Source of the DNA: Dichotomicrobium thermohalophilum
GTDB taxonomy: Bacteria > Pseudomonadota > Alphaproteobacteria > Rhizobiales > Rhodomicrobiaceae
Assembly (NCBI RefSeq): GCF_003550175.1
Contig: NZ_QXDF01000002.1
Location: forward strand, 62,001-126,000
Length of the DNA: 64,000 nt
Direction: 5' to 3'
Positions 37,098 through 45,862 of this stretch are shown here, in pieces. A model generated the notes under the pieces. That model did no database searches. It was not told where the DNA came from and saw only the letters and a list, made by a program, of their open reading frames with translations. The position numbers were made by a program, and so were the translations under genes. How positions within the stretch are numbered: position 1 is the first letter of the stretch; the number at the start of each line of letters is the position of its first letter.

Positions 37098-38600
37098 TCA
37101 GTTCGTGCCGGAAAACAGGTCGGCGCGCTCATCGAGCCGGCGGATGATCTGGGGCAGCGCTTCGCTCATGTCCTCCGCGATCATGCCGGGTCCGATCTCC
37201 TTCGCCGTCTCCCCGTGGATCCACACCCCCGCCATCGCAGCGTCCAGCGCGTCCATGCCCTGGGCCAGCAGGCCGGTGATGATGCCCGCGAGCACGTCGC
37301 CCGTCCCGGCAGTGGCCAGCCAGGGTGGCGCGTTCTCGACAAGCCCGGCGACTCCATTCGGCGCGGCGATCACGGTGTCCGGCCCTTTCAGCACGATAAC
37401 GGCCCCGGACAGCTCCGCCGCGGCTCGAGCGCGCTCCAGCTTGGAGGGCTCTTCCGTCAGTTCCGGGAAGACGCGAGCGAACTCGCCCTCGTGCGGGGTG
37501 AGAATGACCGGCGGCTCGCGGTAATTGATCTGCTCGAAAAGAACGGTGGGATCATCCTCGAAGGAGGTCAGCCCGTCCGCGTCGATCACGACCGCCGAAG
37601 TGCTGTTCAGGACGGCGCCGACGTTCTGCTGGGTTTCCTCGGTGACTCCTGCGCCGGGCCCAATCATGACCGCTGTGATGCGCTGATCATTGAGCAGGTC
37701 GGCCAGTCCTTCGGGTCCGTCATAGGCATCCACCATGACGGTCGTGAGCTGCGCCGCATTGATGTAAAAGGCCGATTTCGAACTGGCCAGCGAGACCAGC
37801 CCGGCGCCCATACGCAGCGCAGCGCGCGCCCCGAGCCGCGCCGCCCCGGTGCGCTCCATGTCGCCGGAGACGACGACTGCATGACCGCGATCGTATTTGT
37901 GACCCGTCAGTTTCAGGCGCGGATAGTATTTCAGCCACAGTTCAGGCTGATCGGAGAAGGCGCGCGGGCCCACCTCCTTCATCACCGAGGCCGGAATGCC
38001 GATGTCGACGGTCGTGACGTCGCCGCAATAGGTTCGACCGGGAAACAGCACCTGCCCGGTCTTGCGCCGGTAGAAGGAAACCGTGCTGGTCGCCTTGAAC
38101 GCTGTGCCCCGAATCTGCCCCGAGGTCGCATCAACGCCCGTCGGCATGTCGACGGCCACCACCGGCAGGTTGCGCCGTGTGGCATCCTCGATCATCTGGG
38201 CGGGGACGTCGCGCACGTCATCCTTGAGGCCGGAGCCGAATATCGCGTCAACAATAAGCTGTGCGCCGTCGAGACAGTCCGGCGTCATCGGCTCGATGGT
38301 CTCGTCCCAGCGTTTGGCCATCTCCTGGGACTCGGCCGGCAGCTTGTGCTTGTCTCCCAATAGCGCCAGGCGGATATGATAGCCCCGCTCACGCAGGCGT
38401 CGCGCGGCGACGAAACCGTCTCCGCCATTGCGCCCGGGCCCGCAGAGCACCACCACCTTGCTGCCCCGCGGGAAGCGCTTGACGACATCTTCCGCGACGC
38501 CGTTGCCCGCGTTTTCCATGAGGATGAGGCTCGACGTGCCGTTCTCCATGGCGAGTTTCTCGGCACGGATCATCTCTTCGGTGGTCAATAACTCAAGCAC
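37098..38600 (-). CDS. nnr: bifunctional NAD(P)HX epimerase / ADP-dependent dehydratase
   Basis: Repairs hydrated NADH and NADPH. The N-terminal epimerase domain (YjeF_N, about 1-215) has VVLCGPGRNGGDGFVAARRL (about 50-69). The C-terminal ribokinase-like dehydratase domain (about 225-495) has VMIGPGAGVTEETQ, ILTPHEGEFARVFPE and ATAGTGDVLAGIITGLLAQG near residue 430. The 500 residues match the fused bacterial form. The start is the GTG at 38600. It stands about 150 bases upstream of the transaminase gene on the same strand. Confidence 0.94.
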   Translation of the reverse strand: MLELLTTEEMIRAEKLAMENGTSSLILMENAGNGVAEDVVKRFPRGSKVVVLCGPGRNGGDGFVAARRLRERGYHIRLALLGDKHKLPAESQEMAKRWDETIEPMTPDCLDGAQLIVDAIFGSGLKDDVRDVPAQMIEDATRRNLPVVAVDMPTGVDATSGQIRGTAFKATSTVSFYRRKTGQVLFPGRTYCGDVTTVDIGIPASVMKEVGPRAFSDQPELWLKYYPRLKLTGHKYDRGHAVVVSGDMERTGAARLGARAALRMGAGLVSLASSKSAFYINAAQLTTVMVDAYDGPEGLADLLNDQRITAVMIGPGAGVTEETQQNVGAVLNSTSAVVIDADGLTSFEDDPTVLFEQINYREPPVILTPHEGEFARVFPELTEEPSKLERARAAAELSGAVIVLKGPDTVIAAPNGVAGLVENAPPWLATAGTGDVLAGIITGLLAQGMDALDAAMAGVWIHGETAKEIGPGMIAEDMSEALPQIIRRLDERADLFSGTN

Positions 38601-39395
<795 letters not shown>

Positions 39396-39507
39396 CAGTC
39401 GGCGCGAGGCGAACATTCGCAAGCAGGCATTTTCGAGATACCGGTCGCGCTGGCGCGGCGGTTTTCCCTAGGGCCAACCCAAGTCATGAGAAGCAAAAGG
39501 GAGTGTC

Positions 39508-40917
39508 ATGGCAGATCAAGCTGAAGTTCTGAGACGGATCAAGGACGAGGGCGTGAAGTTCGTCGATCTGCGGTTTTCCGACCCGCGCGGAAAGATGCAG
39601 CACGTCACTATGGACGTCTCGGCGTTCGACGAGGATTCCTTCACCGACGGCATCATGTTCGACGGCTCCTCGATCGCTGGCTGGAAGGACATTTCGCAGT
39701 CCGACATGCAGCTCTTGCCGGATGCCGGCACGGCCTACATCGATCCGTTCTTCGCGCAGTCCACGATGGTGCTGTTCTGCGACATCTTCGAACCGACCAC
39801 GGGCGAGCGCTACGAGCGCGACGCGCGCGGCACCGCCCGCAAGGCCGAAGCCTACCTGCAGCAGACCGGCATCGGCGACAAGGCGTTTTTCGGCCCGGAG
39901 CCGGAGTTCTTTATCTTTGACGACGTCCGTTTCGCCTCGGATCCGTACAACTGCGGCTTCCGCCTGGACAGCATGGAGCTGCCGGCCAACACGGACACCG
40001 AGTACGAGATGGGCAATCTCGCCCATCGTCCGCGCACGAAGGGCGGTTATTTCCCCGTTCCGCCGGTCGACAGCGCGCAGGACATCCGCTCGGAGATGCT
40101 GAGCGTGCTGGCGGACATGGGCGTCGATGTGGAGAAGCACCACCACGAGGTTGGCGCGGCGCAGCATGAGCTGGGCTTGAAGTTCTCGACCCTGGTTGAC
40201 GTCGCCGACCGCATCCAGAAGTACAAGTACGCGGTGCATAACGTCGCCCAGGCCTACGGAAAGACGGCGACCTTCATGCCCAAGCCGGTCTTTGGCGACA
40301 ACGGCACCGGCATGCACGTGCACCAGTCGATCTGGCGCGGCTCCGAGCCGGTCTTCGCGGGCAGCCAGTATGCCGACCTGTCGGAGACCTGCCTGTACTA
40401 CATCGGCGGCATCCTGAAGCACGCGCGCGTCATCAACGCTTTCTCGAACCCGACGACCAATTCCTACAAGCGTCTGGTTCCGGGCTATGAGGCGCCGGTG
40501 CTGCTGGCCTATTCCTCGCGGAACCGTTCGGCTTCGTGCCGCATCCCGCACGTGGCCAGCCCGAAGGGCAAGCGCATCGAGATCCGTTTCCCGGACCCGT
40601 CCGCGAACCCGTACCTGGCGTTCTCCGCGATGCTGATGGCCGGCCTGGACGGTATCCAGAACCGCATCCATCCGGGCGATCCGATGGACAAGAACCTGTA
40701 CGACCTGCCGCCGGCCGAGCTGGAAGGCATTCCGACCGTCTGCGGTTCGCTGCGTGAGGCCATCGACGCGCTCGACAAGGACCGCGAATTCCTGAAGCGT
40801 GGCGGCGTCTTCACCGACGACCAGATCGACGGCTACATCGAGCTGAAGATGGAAGAGGTGGAGCGCTTCGAGCAGATGCCGCATCCGGTCGAGTTCGACC
40901 TGTATTACAGCGTCTAA
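39508..40917 (+). CDS. glnA: glutamine synthetase type I
   Basis: Dodecameric enzyme that makes glutamine from glutamate, ammonia and ATP; 469 residues. Motifs: [17 protein letters not shown] (about 50-66), EPEFFIFDD (about 130), [12 protein letters not shown] (about 265) and the ATP region [20 protein letters not shown]. The adenylylation tyrosine is Y398 in NLYDLPPAE, so GlnE control is expected. The ATG follows AAAGGGAGTGTC. It lies 112 bases after glnB and can be read from the same sigma-54 promoter. Two hairpins follow the stop. Confidence 0.97.
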   Translation: MADQAEVLRRIKDEGVKFVDLRFSDPRGKMQHVTMDVSAFDEDSFTDGIMFDGSSIAGWKDISQSDMQLLPDAGTAYIDPFFAQSTMVLFCDIFEPTTGERYERDARGTARKAEAYLQQTGIGDKAFFGPEPEFFIFDDVRFASDPYNCGFRLDSMELPANTDTEYEMGNLAHRPRTKGGYFPVPPVDSAQDIRSEMLSVLADMGVDVEKHHHEVGAAQHELGLKFSTLVDVADRIQKYKYAVHNVAQAYGKTATFMPKPVFGDNGTGMHVHQSIWRGSEPVFAGSQYADLSETCLYYIGGILKHARVINAFSNPTTNSYKRLVPGYEAPVLLAYSSRNRSASCRIPHVASPKGKRIEIRFPDPSANPYLAFSAMLMAGLDGIQNRIHPGDPMDKNLYDLPPAELEGIPTVCGSLREAIDALDKDREFLKRGGVFTDDQIDGYIELKMEEVERFEQMPHPVEFDLYYSV

Positions 40918-40987
40918 AGCGCGATCCGAAAAAGCCTGTCCCGGACATGATCCGGGATGGACACCGGTTTTCGGAAAAATCGCGCTT
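40918..40987. repeat. imperfect palindromic intergenic repeat after glnA
   Basis: About 70 bases with complementary ends (AGCGCGATCCGAAAAA against TTTTCGGAAAAATCGCGCTT) and an inner palindrome TCCCGGA-CATGA-TCCGGGA. Elements of this shape recur between genes in many Rhizobiales genomes. Only one copy is seen in this window. It may form a long hairpin in the glnA transcript. Confidence 0.7.
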
Positions 40988-41029
40988 AAAGTCAGAAGGC
41001 GCTGAGGCGTTTTTCTTCCTCCCCTGACA

Positions 41030-41057
41030 GGGCGGCCCCGGGTGGCCGCCCTTTTTT
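41030..41057 (+). terminator. intrinsic terminator downstream of glnA
   Basis: GGGCGGCC and GGCCGCCC form a perfect eight-pair stem with the loop CCGGGT, followed directly by six T. It lies 113 bases after the glnA stop and most likely ends the glnB-glnA transcript. Confidence 0.9.
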
Positions 41058-41071
41058 CATGGCGTGAATGG

Positions 41072-41167
41072 CTAGAAGGCGAACAGCTCGCCGAGGAAGG
41101 ATTCGCGTTTCTTCTTGCAGGGCCGCTCCGGCTCCCGCGCCGGCGCAGTGCAGGAGGTGGCGGCCAT
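41072..41167 (-). CDS. possible small protein (31 residues)
   Basis: Short frame starting MAATSCTAPARE and ending KKKRESFLGELFAF just before the stop. The C-terminal phrase resembles ends of small alphaproteobacterial proteins I have seen, but I cannot name a family. A GTG at 41212 would extend it to 46 residues. No strong ribosome site precedes either start. It lies beyond the glnA terminator on the opposite strand. Treat as tentative. Confidence 0.3.
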   Translation of the reverse strand: MAATSCTAPAREPERPCKKKRESFLGELFAF

Positions 41168-41480
41168 GGAGCGCTCTATGGTGTTGTTTAGTTGGCCGCG
41201 GTCGAGCCTCACGCCCCGACATTTCGGGTATTAATCGATCTCGATTCCGTGGCGCTCGCTTATCATCAGCGTTTCATTGTCGACAGGAAACGTCATTTGT
41301 TTCTCTCTCCATTGCTCATTGCGGCCAGCCGCTAGGGCGTGATTTGACGGTCAGTTACCTTCAGCGAGGTAGGTTGGGCTCTCCCGCCGCCATAACGCCT
41401 GGCCAGGCCGGGACGTCGAAAAGCGGCGCCTTGTGTGCCCTGATGATCTAGGGTAACGCGCATCAAACGGCCCGAGGGTA
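41168..41480. other. gene-free stretch before the gerW-like gene
   Basis: About 310 bases with no credible frame apart from the possible extension of the small frame on the minus strand. The promoter of the gerW-like cluster should lie here; no consensus motif stands out. Confidence 0.4.
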
Positions 41481-41864
41481 ATGTCGCCCCGTGCCAACCA
41501 CCTCTTGGAGACCGTAATGGAAGATGTCGAACGCCTGCTGAAGGGAACGGTCGATGAACTCGACCGCCTGCTGAACGCGAAGAACGTGCTGGGCGAGCCG
41601 ATCGAACGCGACGGCGTTACCATCATTCCCATGGTCAGCTACGGCTTTGGCTTTGGCGCGGGCGGCGGTGCGGACCAGAAGAAAGGCCAGGGCGCCGGCA
41701 CCGGCGGGGCCGGCGGCATCAAGCCGGTCGGGGCGATCGTGATCGACCAGCATGGCGCGCGCGTGGAAGGCATGAAGGGCGCGATGACCAGCCTGGTCGA
41801 GACGATCGGCGAGGCGGCGAGCCGCGTGATGGAGCGGCAGGCAAGCCGACAAGAGGGGCAGTGA
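41481..41864 (+). CDS. GerW (YtfJ) family protein
   Basis: Protein of 127 residues in the GerW/YtfJ family, named for a Bacillus spore germination protein. Family features: an N-terminal helix (LLETVMEDVERLLKGTVDEL), then NVLGEPIERDGVTIIPMVSY, then a glycine-rich stretch (GFGFGAGGG and GTGGAGG) and KPVGAIVIDQHG. The C-terminal 25 residues are helical and variable. The ATG at 41481 follows GAGGG; ATG 41517 is an alternative. The next gene is a DUF2953 protein, as in Bacillus. No sporulation is expected in this lineage, so the role must be different. Confidence 0.85.
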   Translation: MSPRANHLLETVMEDVERLLKGTVDELDRLLNAKNVLGEPIERDGVTIIPMVSYGFGFGAGGGADQKKGQGAGTGGAGGIKPVGAIVIDQHGARVEGMKGAMTSLVETIGEAASRVMERQASRQEGQ

Positions 41865-41876
41865 CGGGCGCGCACC

Positions 41877-42440
41877 ATGATCGCAGGCTTGCTCTGGGCG
41901 CTGCTGGCGATCCTTTTGCTGATCTTGGCGGGGATCGTCGCGGTCACCGTGACGCCGGTCAGGCTCCGTTGCGTCTTTTCCAGCGAACCGCAGGCGCGGG
42001 CGATCGTCGTGGTGCGCTTGTTCGCAGGATTGATCCCGCCGCTCCGCCTGTTTGACAGCGCGCGGCGAGAGGCGAAGCGCGCCGTAAGGCGGGAACCCAC
42101 AAGGCCATCCCGGACGCCTCGACCTCGCACTATCTCCCGCGTACTGCGAGAGGTGCCGACGCTTCTGGCCGATCTGCTGACCCGCGTGCGCCTGCGCCAG
42201 CTCACGGTCGACGCGGATTTGGGTCTCGGCGACCCCGCCGACACCGGACAGCTTTTCGGGCTGTTTCAGGCGGTTCGATACGCTTGCCCGGCTGCACCCC
42301 GCGTGGCCGTTCAGGTCCGGCCGGATTTCGAGCAGTTGCGACTGGCCGGCCGGCTCAGCGCCGACCTGAGTTTCATCCCGGTGACGTTCGTGTCGCCAGT
42401 GATCCGCTTTGCCTGGCGCAGCTTCGGGCCAGGGCGATGA
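41877..42440 (+). CDS. DUF2953-like membrane-anchored protein
   Basis: Protein of 187 residues with one N-terminal membrane helix (MIAGLLWALLAILLLILAG). An Arg-rich middle follows (about 60-85), and then a domain with DADLGLGDPADTGQLFGLFQ (about 118-137), which matches the core of DUF2953 (GxGDPAxTG). It starts 12 bases after the gerW-like gene and its stop overlaps the next start (ATGA). DUF2953 and GerW proteins are neighbours in Bacillus (YtfI and YtfJ). Function unknown. Confidence 0.72.
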   Translation: MIAGLLWALLAILLLILAGIVAVTVTPVRLRCVFSSEPQARAIVVVRLFAGLIPPLRLFDSARREAKRAVRREPTRPSRTPRPRTISRVLREVPTLLADLLTRVRLRQLTVDADLGLGDPADTGQLFGLFQAVRYACPAAPRVAVQVRPDFEQLRLAGRLSADLSFIPVTFVSPVIRFAWRSFGPGR

Positions 42441-42715
42441 CGGTTGCGCTTGACACGGTGCTGCGCGTTGGCGACATGGCCGTTACCGCAGTCGTGGAGC
42501 AAAAAGTCCAAGCATTCCACGCGGGCGATGCGCCGTCATTTCACGGAACGAAGCGGCCCCTCGCCATCCTCATCCGCCGCAGCGGCGTGACGCTCGCCTT
42601 CGATGCGACAGGGCGCGCCCTGGAGCTGGACGCCTTCGACCGGCGCTACCCCGGCCAGCGCCAAGATTTCGAGCAGCAAGCGGTCGCGCTCGGCGAGGCT
42701 GATCGGGGCGCCTGA
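42437..42715 (+). CDS. hypothetical protein, third gene of the gerW-like cluster
   Basis: Ninety-two residues starting MTVALDTVLRVGDMAVTAV. The ATG overlaps the stop of the DUF2953-like gene by four bases (ATGA), which argues for coupled translation and fixes the start; a longer upstream frame is rejected. It is soluble, of mixed alpha/beta character, with no motif I recognise. The repeated pattern of short beta-like segments (LAILIRRSGVTLAFDATGRA) is the only visible feature. Its job is presumably linked to the two preceding genes. Confidence 0.65.
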   Translation: MTVALDTVLRVGDMAVTAVVEQKVQAFHAGDAPSFHGTKRPLAILIRRSGVTLAFDATGRALELDAFDRRYPGQRQDFEQQAVALGEADRGA

Positions 42716-42729
42716 TGGCAAGGCCGAAG

Positions 42730-43038
42730 CTATAGGACGACGATCAGCACGAGCACCGAAATGATGCTCGTGGCGATGGCCGCATTGCTCGTCAGCCCGA
42801 TCCTCTCAAGCGCCTCGGGCGCGTCCACCACGGCGGTGCGGACCATCGGAATGAGAAGCAGGAGGCCCAGGATCCCCAGAACATACAGCCCAACCGGGGG
42901 AAACGGGTAGACGCACCGGCAGCCGTAGGGGTCGACGAACATCAACCCCACCAGCGTTCCGGCGACCAGAAACACGATGAAGGACAGGACGCCGAGCGCG
43001 ATCAATAAGGCAAAGCGGGCGTAATCCGCCAGCGTCAT
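42730..43038 (-). CDS. small four-helix membrane protein
   Basis: Protein of 102 residues with hydrophobic segments at about 10-32, 48-64 and 82-102, and two cysteines in DPYGCRCVYPFPPVG between the first and second. No family recognised. The ATG at 43038 follows GGGGAGGTGCGC, an excellent ribosome site; a GTG two codons upstream is less likely. A CtrA-like box lies about 75 bases upstream. It is convergent with the gerW-like cluster, 14 bases apart. Confidence 0.7.
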   Translation of the reverse strand: MTLADYARFALLIALGVLSFIVFLVAGTLVGLMFVDPYGCRCVYPFPPVGLYVLGILGLLLLIPMVRTAVVDAPEALERIGLTSNAAIATSIISVLVLIVVL

Positions 43039-43111
43039 GCGCACCTCCCCCTAGCGACGCGGGAGAGTAAACGGCATTCGTCTAAATTTATCGCTAACGG
43101 CTTAAACAGGG

Positions 43112-43127
43112 TTAATGAAAGGTTAAC
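43112..43127. promoter_or_regulatory. CtrA-like binding box
   Basis: TTAATGAAAGGTTAAC fits the full alphaproteobacterial consensus TTAA-N7-TTAAC. It lies 74 bases upstream of the small membrane protein start, in the gap after the thioredoxin-like gene. A second TTAA ten bases upstream gives a six-base spacing variant. Confidence 0.6.
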
Positions 43128-43137
43128 GGCCCGAGGC

Positions 43138-43698
43138 TCAGGCCGCCTTCCATTTGATCGAGCAGCCCATGGATGGTGTCTGTTCGACAGGCCCGTGTCC
43201 GGTCTCGGCAACCTGCTTCATCGCCTCGTAAAGCTCACGTTTCGCGTCGGGGGGCGCCGGCGCCTTGCCGCTTTCGTCCAGCCTGCCGCGGTATTGCAGC
43301 TCAAGCTCCCGGTTGAAGCCGAAGAAGTCGGGGGTGCAGACCGCGCCATATTCTTGCGCCGCCTGTTGGCTCTCGTCGTGGAGATAGGGGAATGTGAAGC
43401 CGTGTTCGGCGGCGAAGCGCTTCATGTTCTCGAAGGAATCCTCGGGGTAATTCTCAGCGTCGTTCGAGCAGATGGCCGCCACCCCGATCCCGAGCGCCTG
43501 CAATTCGCGCACATCGCGCACGAGCCGGTCGATGACCCCGCGGACATAAGGGCAATGATTGCAGATGAACATGATCAGCGTGCCGTTCGTCCCCTGAATA
43601 TCCGACAGCGTGTAGAGCCGCATGTCGGTGCCCGGCAGCTCGAATGCCGGTGCCTTCCAGCCGAAGTCGCAGATCGGGGTTTTTACGGCCATGAACAT
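43138..43698 (-). CDS. thioredoxin-fold protein (AhpC/TSA-like)
   Basis: Thiol oxidoreductase-like protein of 186 residues. The active site is CNHCPYV (about 46-52) in the position of the thioredoxin CxxC, after a beta strand (GTLIMFI). The rest, with FAAEHGFTFPYLHDESQQAA and CTPDFFGFNRELELQYRGR, is typical of a widespread redox family annotated only as thioredoxin family protein. There is no signal peptide, so it is cytoplasmic. The start ATG at 43698 could be shifted to the third codon. Confidence 0.88.
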   Translation of the reverse strand: MFMAVKTPICDFGWKAPAFELPGTDMRLYTLSDIQGTNGTLIMFICNHCPYVRGVIDRLVRDVRELQALGIGVAAICSNDAENYPEDSFENMKRFAAEHGFTFPYLHDESQQAAQEYGAVCTPDFFGFNRELELQYRGRLDESGKAPAPPDAKRELYEAMKQVAETGHGPVEQTPSMGCSIKWKAA

Positions 43699-43833
43699 GC
43701 TCCCGCATTGGCTGTGGAGACGCGTGTGGACCGTGTAGCCTAAGGCGGCTGGCCGGGCATTTCAACAACAGTATTGACGCGCACGAATCAGAGGCGCATA
43801 CTTTTCGTAACCAAGGAAAGGAGGTCTAGGAAA

Positions 43834-43866
43834 ATGACTCCGCCCAAGGTTTCTCCGGCCGCCTGA
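43834..43866 (+). CDS. ten-codon ORF with very strong ribosome site
   Basis: ATG-ACT-CCG-CCC-AAG-GTT-TCT-CCG-GCC-GCC-TGA encodes MTPPKVSPAA. AAAGGAGGT ends nine bases upstream of the ATG, the best Shine-Dalgarno match I found in this region. A short hairpin, CCCTC-GTGCTG-GAGGG (43883-43898), follows the stop. Reading past the TGA would add 35 residues to a TGA near 43974. It may be a leader peptide, a ribosome-stalling element or a chance occurrence. Confidence 0.4.
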   Translation: MTPPKVSPAA

Positions 43867-44122
43867 CAGTTGCGTTGGCTTTCCCTCGTGCTGGAGGGCG
43901 AATTTTCGAAAAAACGACCTGAAACGACAGGTGAAGGCGTTTGCGTTACCTGGTGGTTACTGTGAATGCCGCCTGTGAGAACTGGTTAAGATCAGTCGGC
44001 CGGTAAGGCGGTGCTATTGCGCCGATGCCGTGCGGGGCCCTGACAAACGGCCCGCAGGCAGTTTGACCGAAGCGACGCAAGAAGCCGCGCCGCTGAGCCG
44101 GCCAAAGCGAAAGAGTATGCGA
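43867..44122. other. gene-free stretch, possible non-coding RNA
   Basis: Together with the flanking sites this fills the 600-base gap between the thioredoxin-like and GltS-like genes. No credible gene is seen. The strand-specific terminator at 44123 has no gene to end on the plus strand except the ten-codon ORF. A short transcript starting somewhere near 43780-43980 is therefore possible. Confidence 0.35.
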
Positions 44123-44160
44123 GGACCTCGCGGCGCACCCGTGGAGGTCCTTTGCTTTTT
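44123..44160 (+). terminator. intrinsic terminator upstream of the GltS-like gene
   Basis: GGACCTC and GAGGTCC form a seven-pair stem with a 14-base loop, followed by TTTGCTTTTT. It points along the plus strand and ends 140 bases before the next gene, so it must terminate a short upstream transcript or act as an attenuator. Confidence 0.65.
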
Positions 44161-44300
44161 CTGCTTCCGCTCCCCTGTTGATCTGCCTCGCGCGCACATC
44201 GCGCGGATTTGAGGCGATGTGACAGCACTCCTGACCCGCGAGATGGTATCCCGGCAGCAGATGCGGAGCGAACCTCCGCCGCGCCGTTAAGGGGAGCGTC

Positions 44301-45830
44301 ATGGGAATGGAATTGGACTGGATCAGTTACATGACCATGGAGGGTCTTGACCTCCTGACCAAGCTGTTCGTGTTTACGGTCGGGCTCGGGGCACTGGCCA
44401 TCGTGATTCTGTTCGTTATCGACGTTGCGCAGACTCAGGATGCGGTCCGGCGCAATTATCCGGTGATTGGTCGGTTCCGGCACATTTTCACGACACTCGG
44501 TGAGTTTTTCCGCCAGTATTTCTTCGCTATGGACCGGGAGGAGATGCCCTTCAATCGGGCGCAGCGCGACTGGGTCTACAAATCTTCAGCCGGTAGCGAT
44601 AACACAGTTGCCTTCGGCTCGACCCATAACCTGACGGAGGCCGGCTCACCGGTGTTCGTCAACTGTCCGTTCCCGACACTGGAAAGTGACGGAGCGCCCA
44701 CGCCCAGGGTCGTCGTTGGCGAATACACGCCCAACCCTTACGAGTTTGCCTCTCTCATCAACATCTCCGGCATGAGCTATGGCGCGATTTCCGACCCGGC
44801 CGTGCGCGCGCTGTCGAAAGGCGCTGGCATGGCGGGATGCTGGCTCAATACGGGCGAGGGCGGGCTGGCGCCGCAACATCTCGAAGGCGGTGCGGATATC
44901 GTGCTGCAGATCGGCACGGCGAAATACGGCGTCCGCACGCTGGACGGGCGGCTTGATGACGGAAAGCTCCGCGAGGTCGGTGCAATCCCGCAGGTGAAGA
45001 TGATCGAGCTGAAGATGAGCCAGGGCGCGAAACCCGGCAAAGGCGGTCTGCTACCCGGCGTGAAGGTGACACCCGAAATCGCGAAGATTCGCGGCATCCC
45101 CGCCTATCAGGATTCCGTCTCGCCGAACCGGCACCCGGAAATCGACAATGTCCAGCAGATGCTTGACGTCATTGGGCATATACGCGCGGTTTCGGGCAAG
45201 CCGACCGGCTTCAAGAGCGTCGTCGGCGCCTATGGCTGGCTTGAGCAGATGTGCGAGGAGGTAAATCTTCGTGGCGTTGAGAGCGCGCCCGACTTCATCA
45301 CCATCGATTCGGGGGACGGCGGCACGGGCGCGGCCCCCATGGCCCTCATGGATCATGTCGGATTGCCGATCCGGGAGGCGCTGCCGTTGGTCGCCGACGT
45401 GCTCACACGGTACGGACTGCGAGAGCGTATCAAGCTGTTCGCGTCCGGCAAGCTGGTGACGCCGTCGGAGGTTGCCTGGGCCTACTGCGCCGGCGCCGAT
45501 TCGGTTGTCTCGGCGCGCGGCTTCATGTTTGCGCTGGGCTGCATCCAGGCGCTGAAATGCAACAAGAACACCTGTCCCACCGGCATCACGACGCACAATC
45601 CGCGTCTCCAACGGGGGCTCGACCCGACGGATAAGGCGGTGCGGGTCATGCAGTACGTCGAGAAGATGCGCAAGGATGTCGGGATTATTGCGCATTCCTG
45701 CGGCGTACCGCACGCGCGCGCATTGAAGCGGTATCACTGCCGCATGGTCCAGCCCAGCGGCCGGTCGGTGCCGCTTGATGAGCTTCATCCGCCGGTCCAG
45801 CCGGGAAGCGCCCAGACCGTTGCGGCCTAA
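44301..45830 (+). CDS. FMN-binding glutamate-synthase-family protein, membrane anchored
   Basis: Stand-alone synthase domain of glutamate synthase, 509 residues. One membrane helix lies near the N-terminus (about 19-44, LTKLFVFTVGLGALAIVILF). The rest is the FMN barrel, with SGMSYGAISDPAVRALSKGA (about 153), the family phrase DSGDGGTGAAPMALMDH (about 336), and the 3Fe-4S cysteines in CIQALKCNKNTCPTG (C-x5-C-x4-C, about 414-425). There is no glutaminase domain and no GltD-like partner nearby, so the ammonia and electron donors are unknown. The ATG at 44301 follows AAGGGGAGCGTC. Confidence 0.9.
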   Translation: MGMELDWISYMTMEGLDLLTKLFVFTVGLGALAIVILFVIDVAQTQDAVRRNYPVIGRFRHIFTTLGEFFRQYFFAMDREEMPFNRAQRDWVYKSSAGSDNTVAFGSTHNLTEAGSPVFVNCPFPTLESDGAPTPRVVVGEYTPNPYEFASLINISGMSYGAISDPAVRALSKGAGMAGCWLNTGEGGLAPQHLEGGADIVLQIGTAKYGVRTLDGRLDDGKLREVGAIPQVKMIELKMSQGAKPGKGGLLPGVKVTPEIAKIRGIPAYQDSVSPNRHPEIDNVQQMLDVIGHIRAVSGKPTGFKSVVGAYGWLEQMCEEVNLRGVESAPDFITIDSGDGGTGAAPMALMDHVGLPIREALPLVADVLTRYGLRERIKLFASGKLVTPSEVAWAYCAGADSVVSARGFMFALGCIQALKCNKNTCPTGITTHNPRLQRGLDPTDKAVRVMQYVEKMRKDVGIIAHSCGVPHARALKRYHCRMVQPSGRSVPLDELHPPVQPGSAQTVAA

Positions 45831-45862
45831 CAAGAAGCCCGGCGGGTAGACCGCGCTCCGTC

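Noticed and set aside
39484..40884. Minus-strand frame of 466 codons opposite glnA
   Set aside because: Exact shadow of glutamine synthetase, whose motifs are complete.
43834..43974. Selenoprotein reading through the UGA at 43864
   Set aside because: The hairpin is short, no redox-family context is seen and no sel genes are in the window; kept only as a remote option for the ten-codon ORF.
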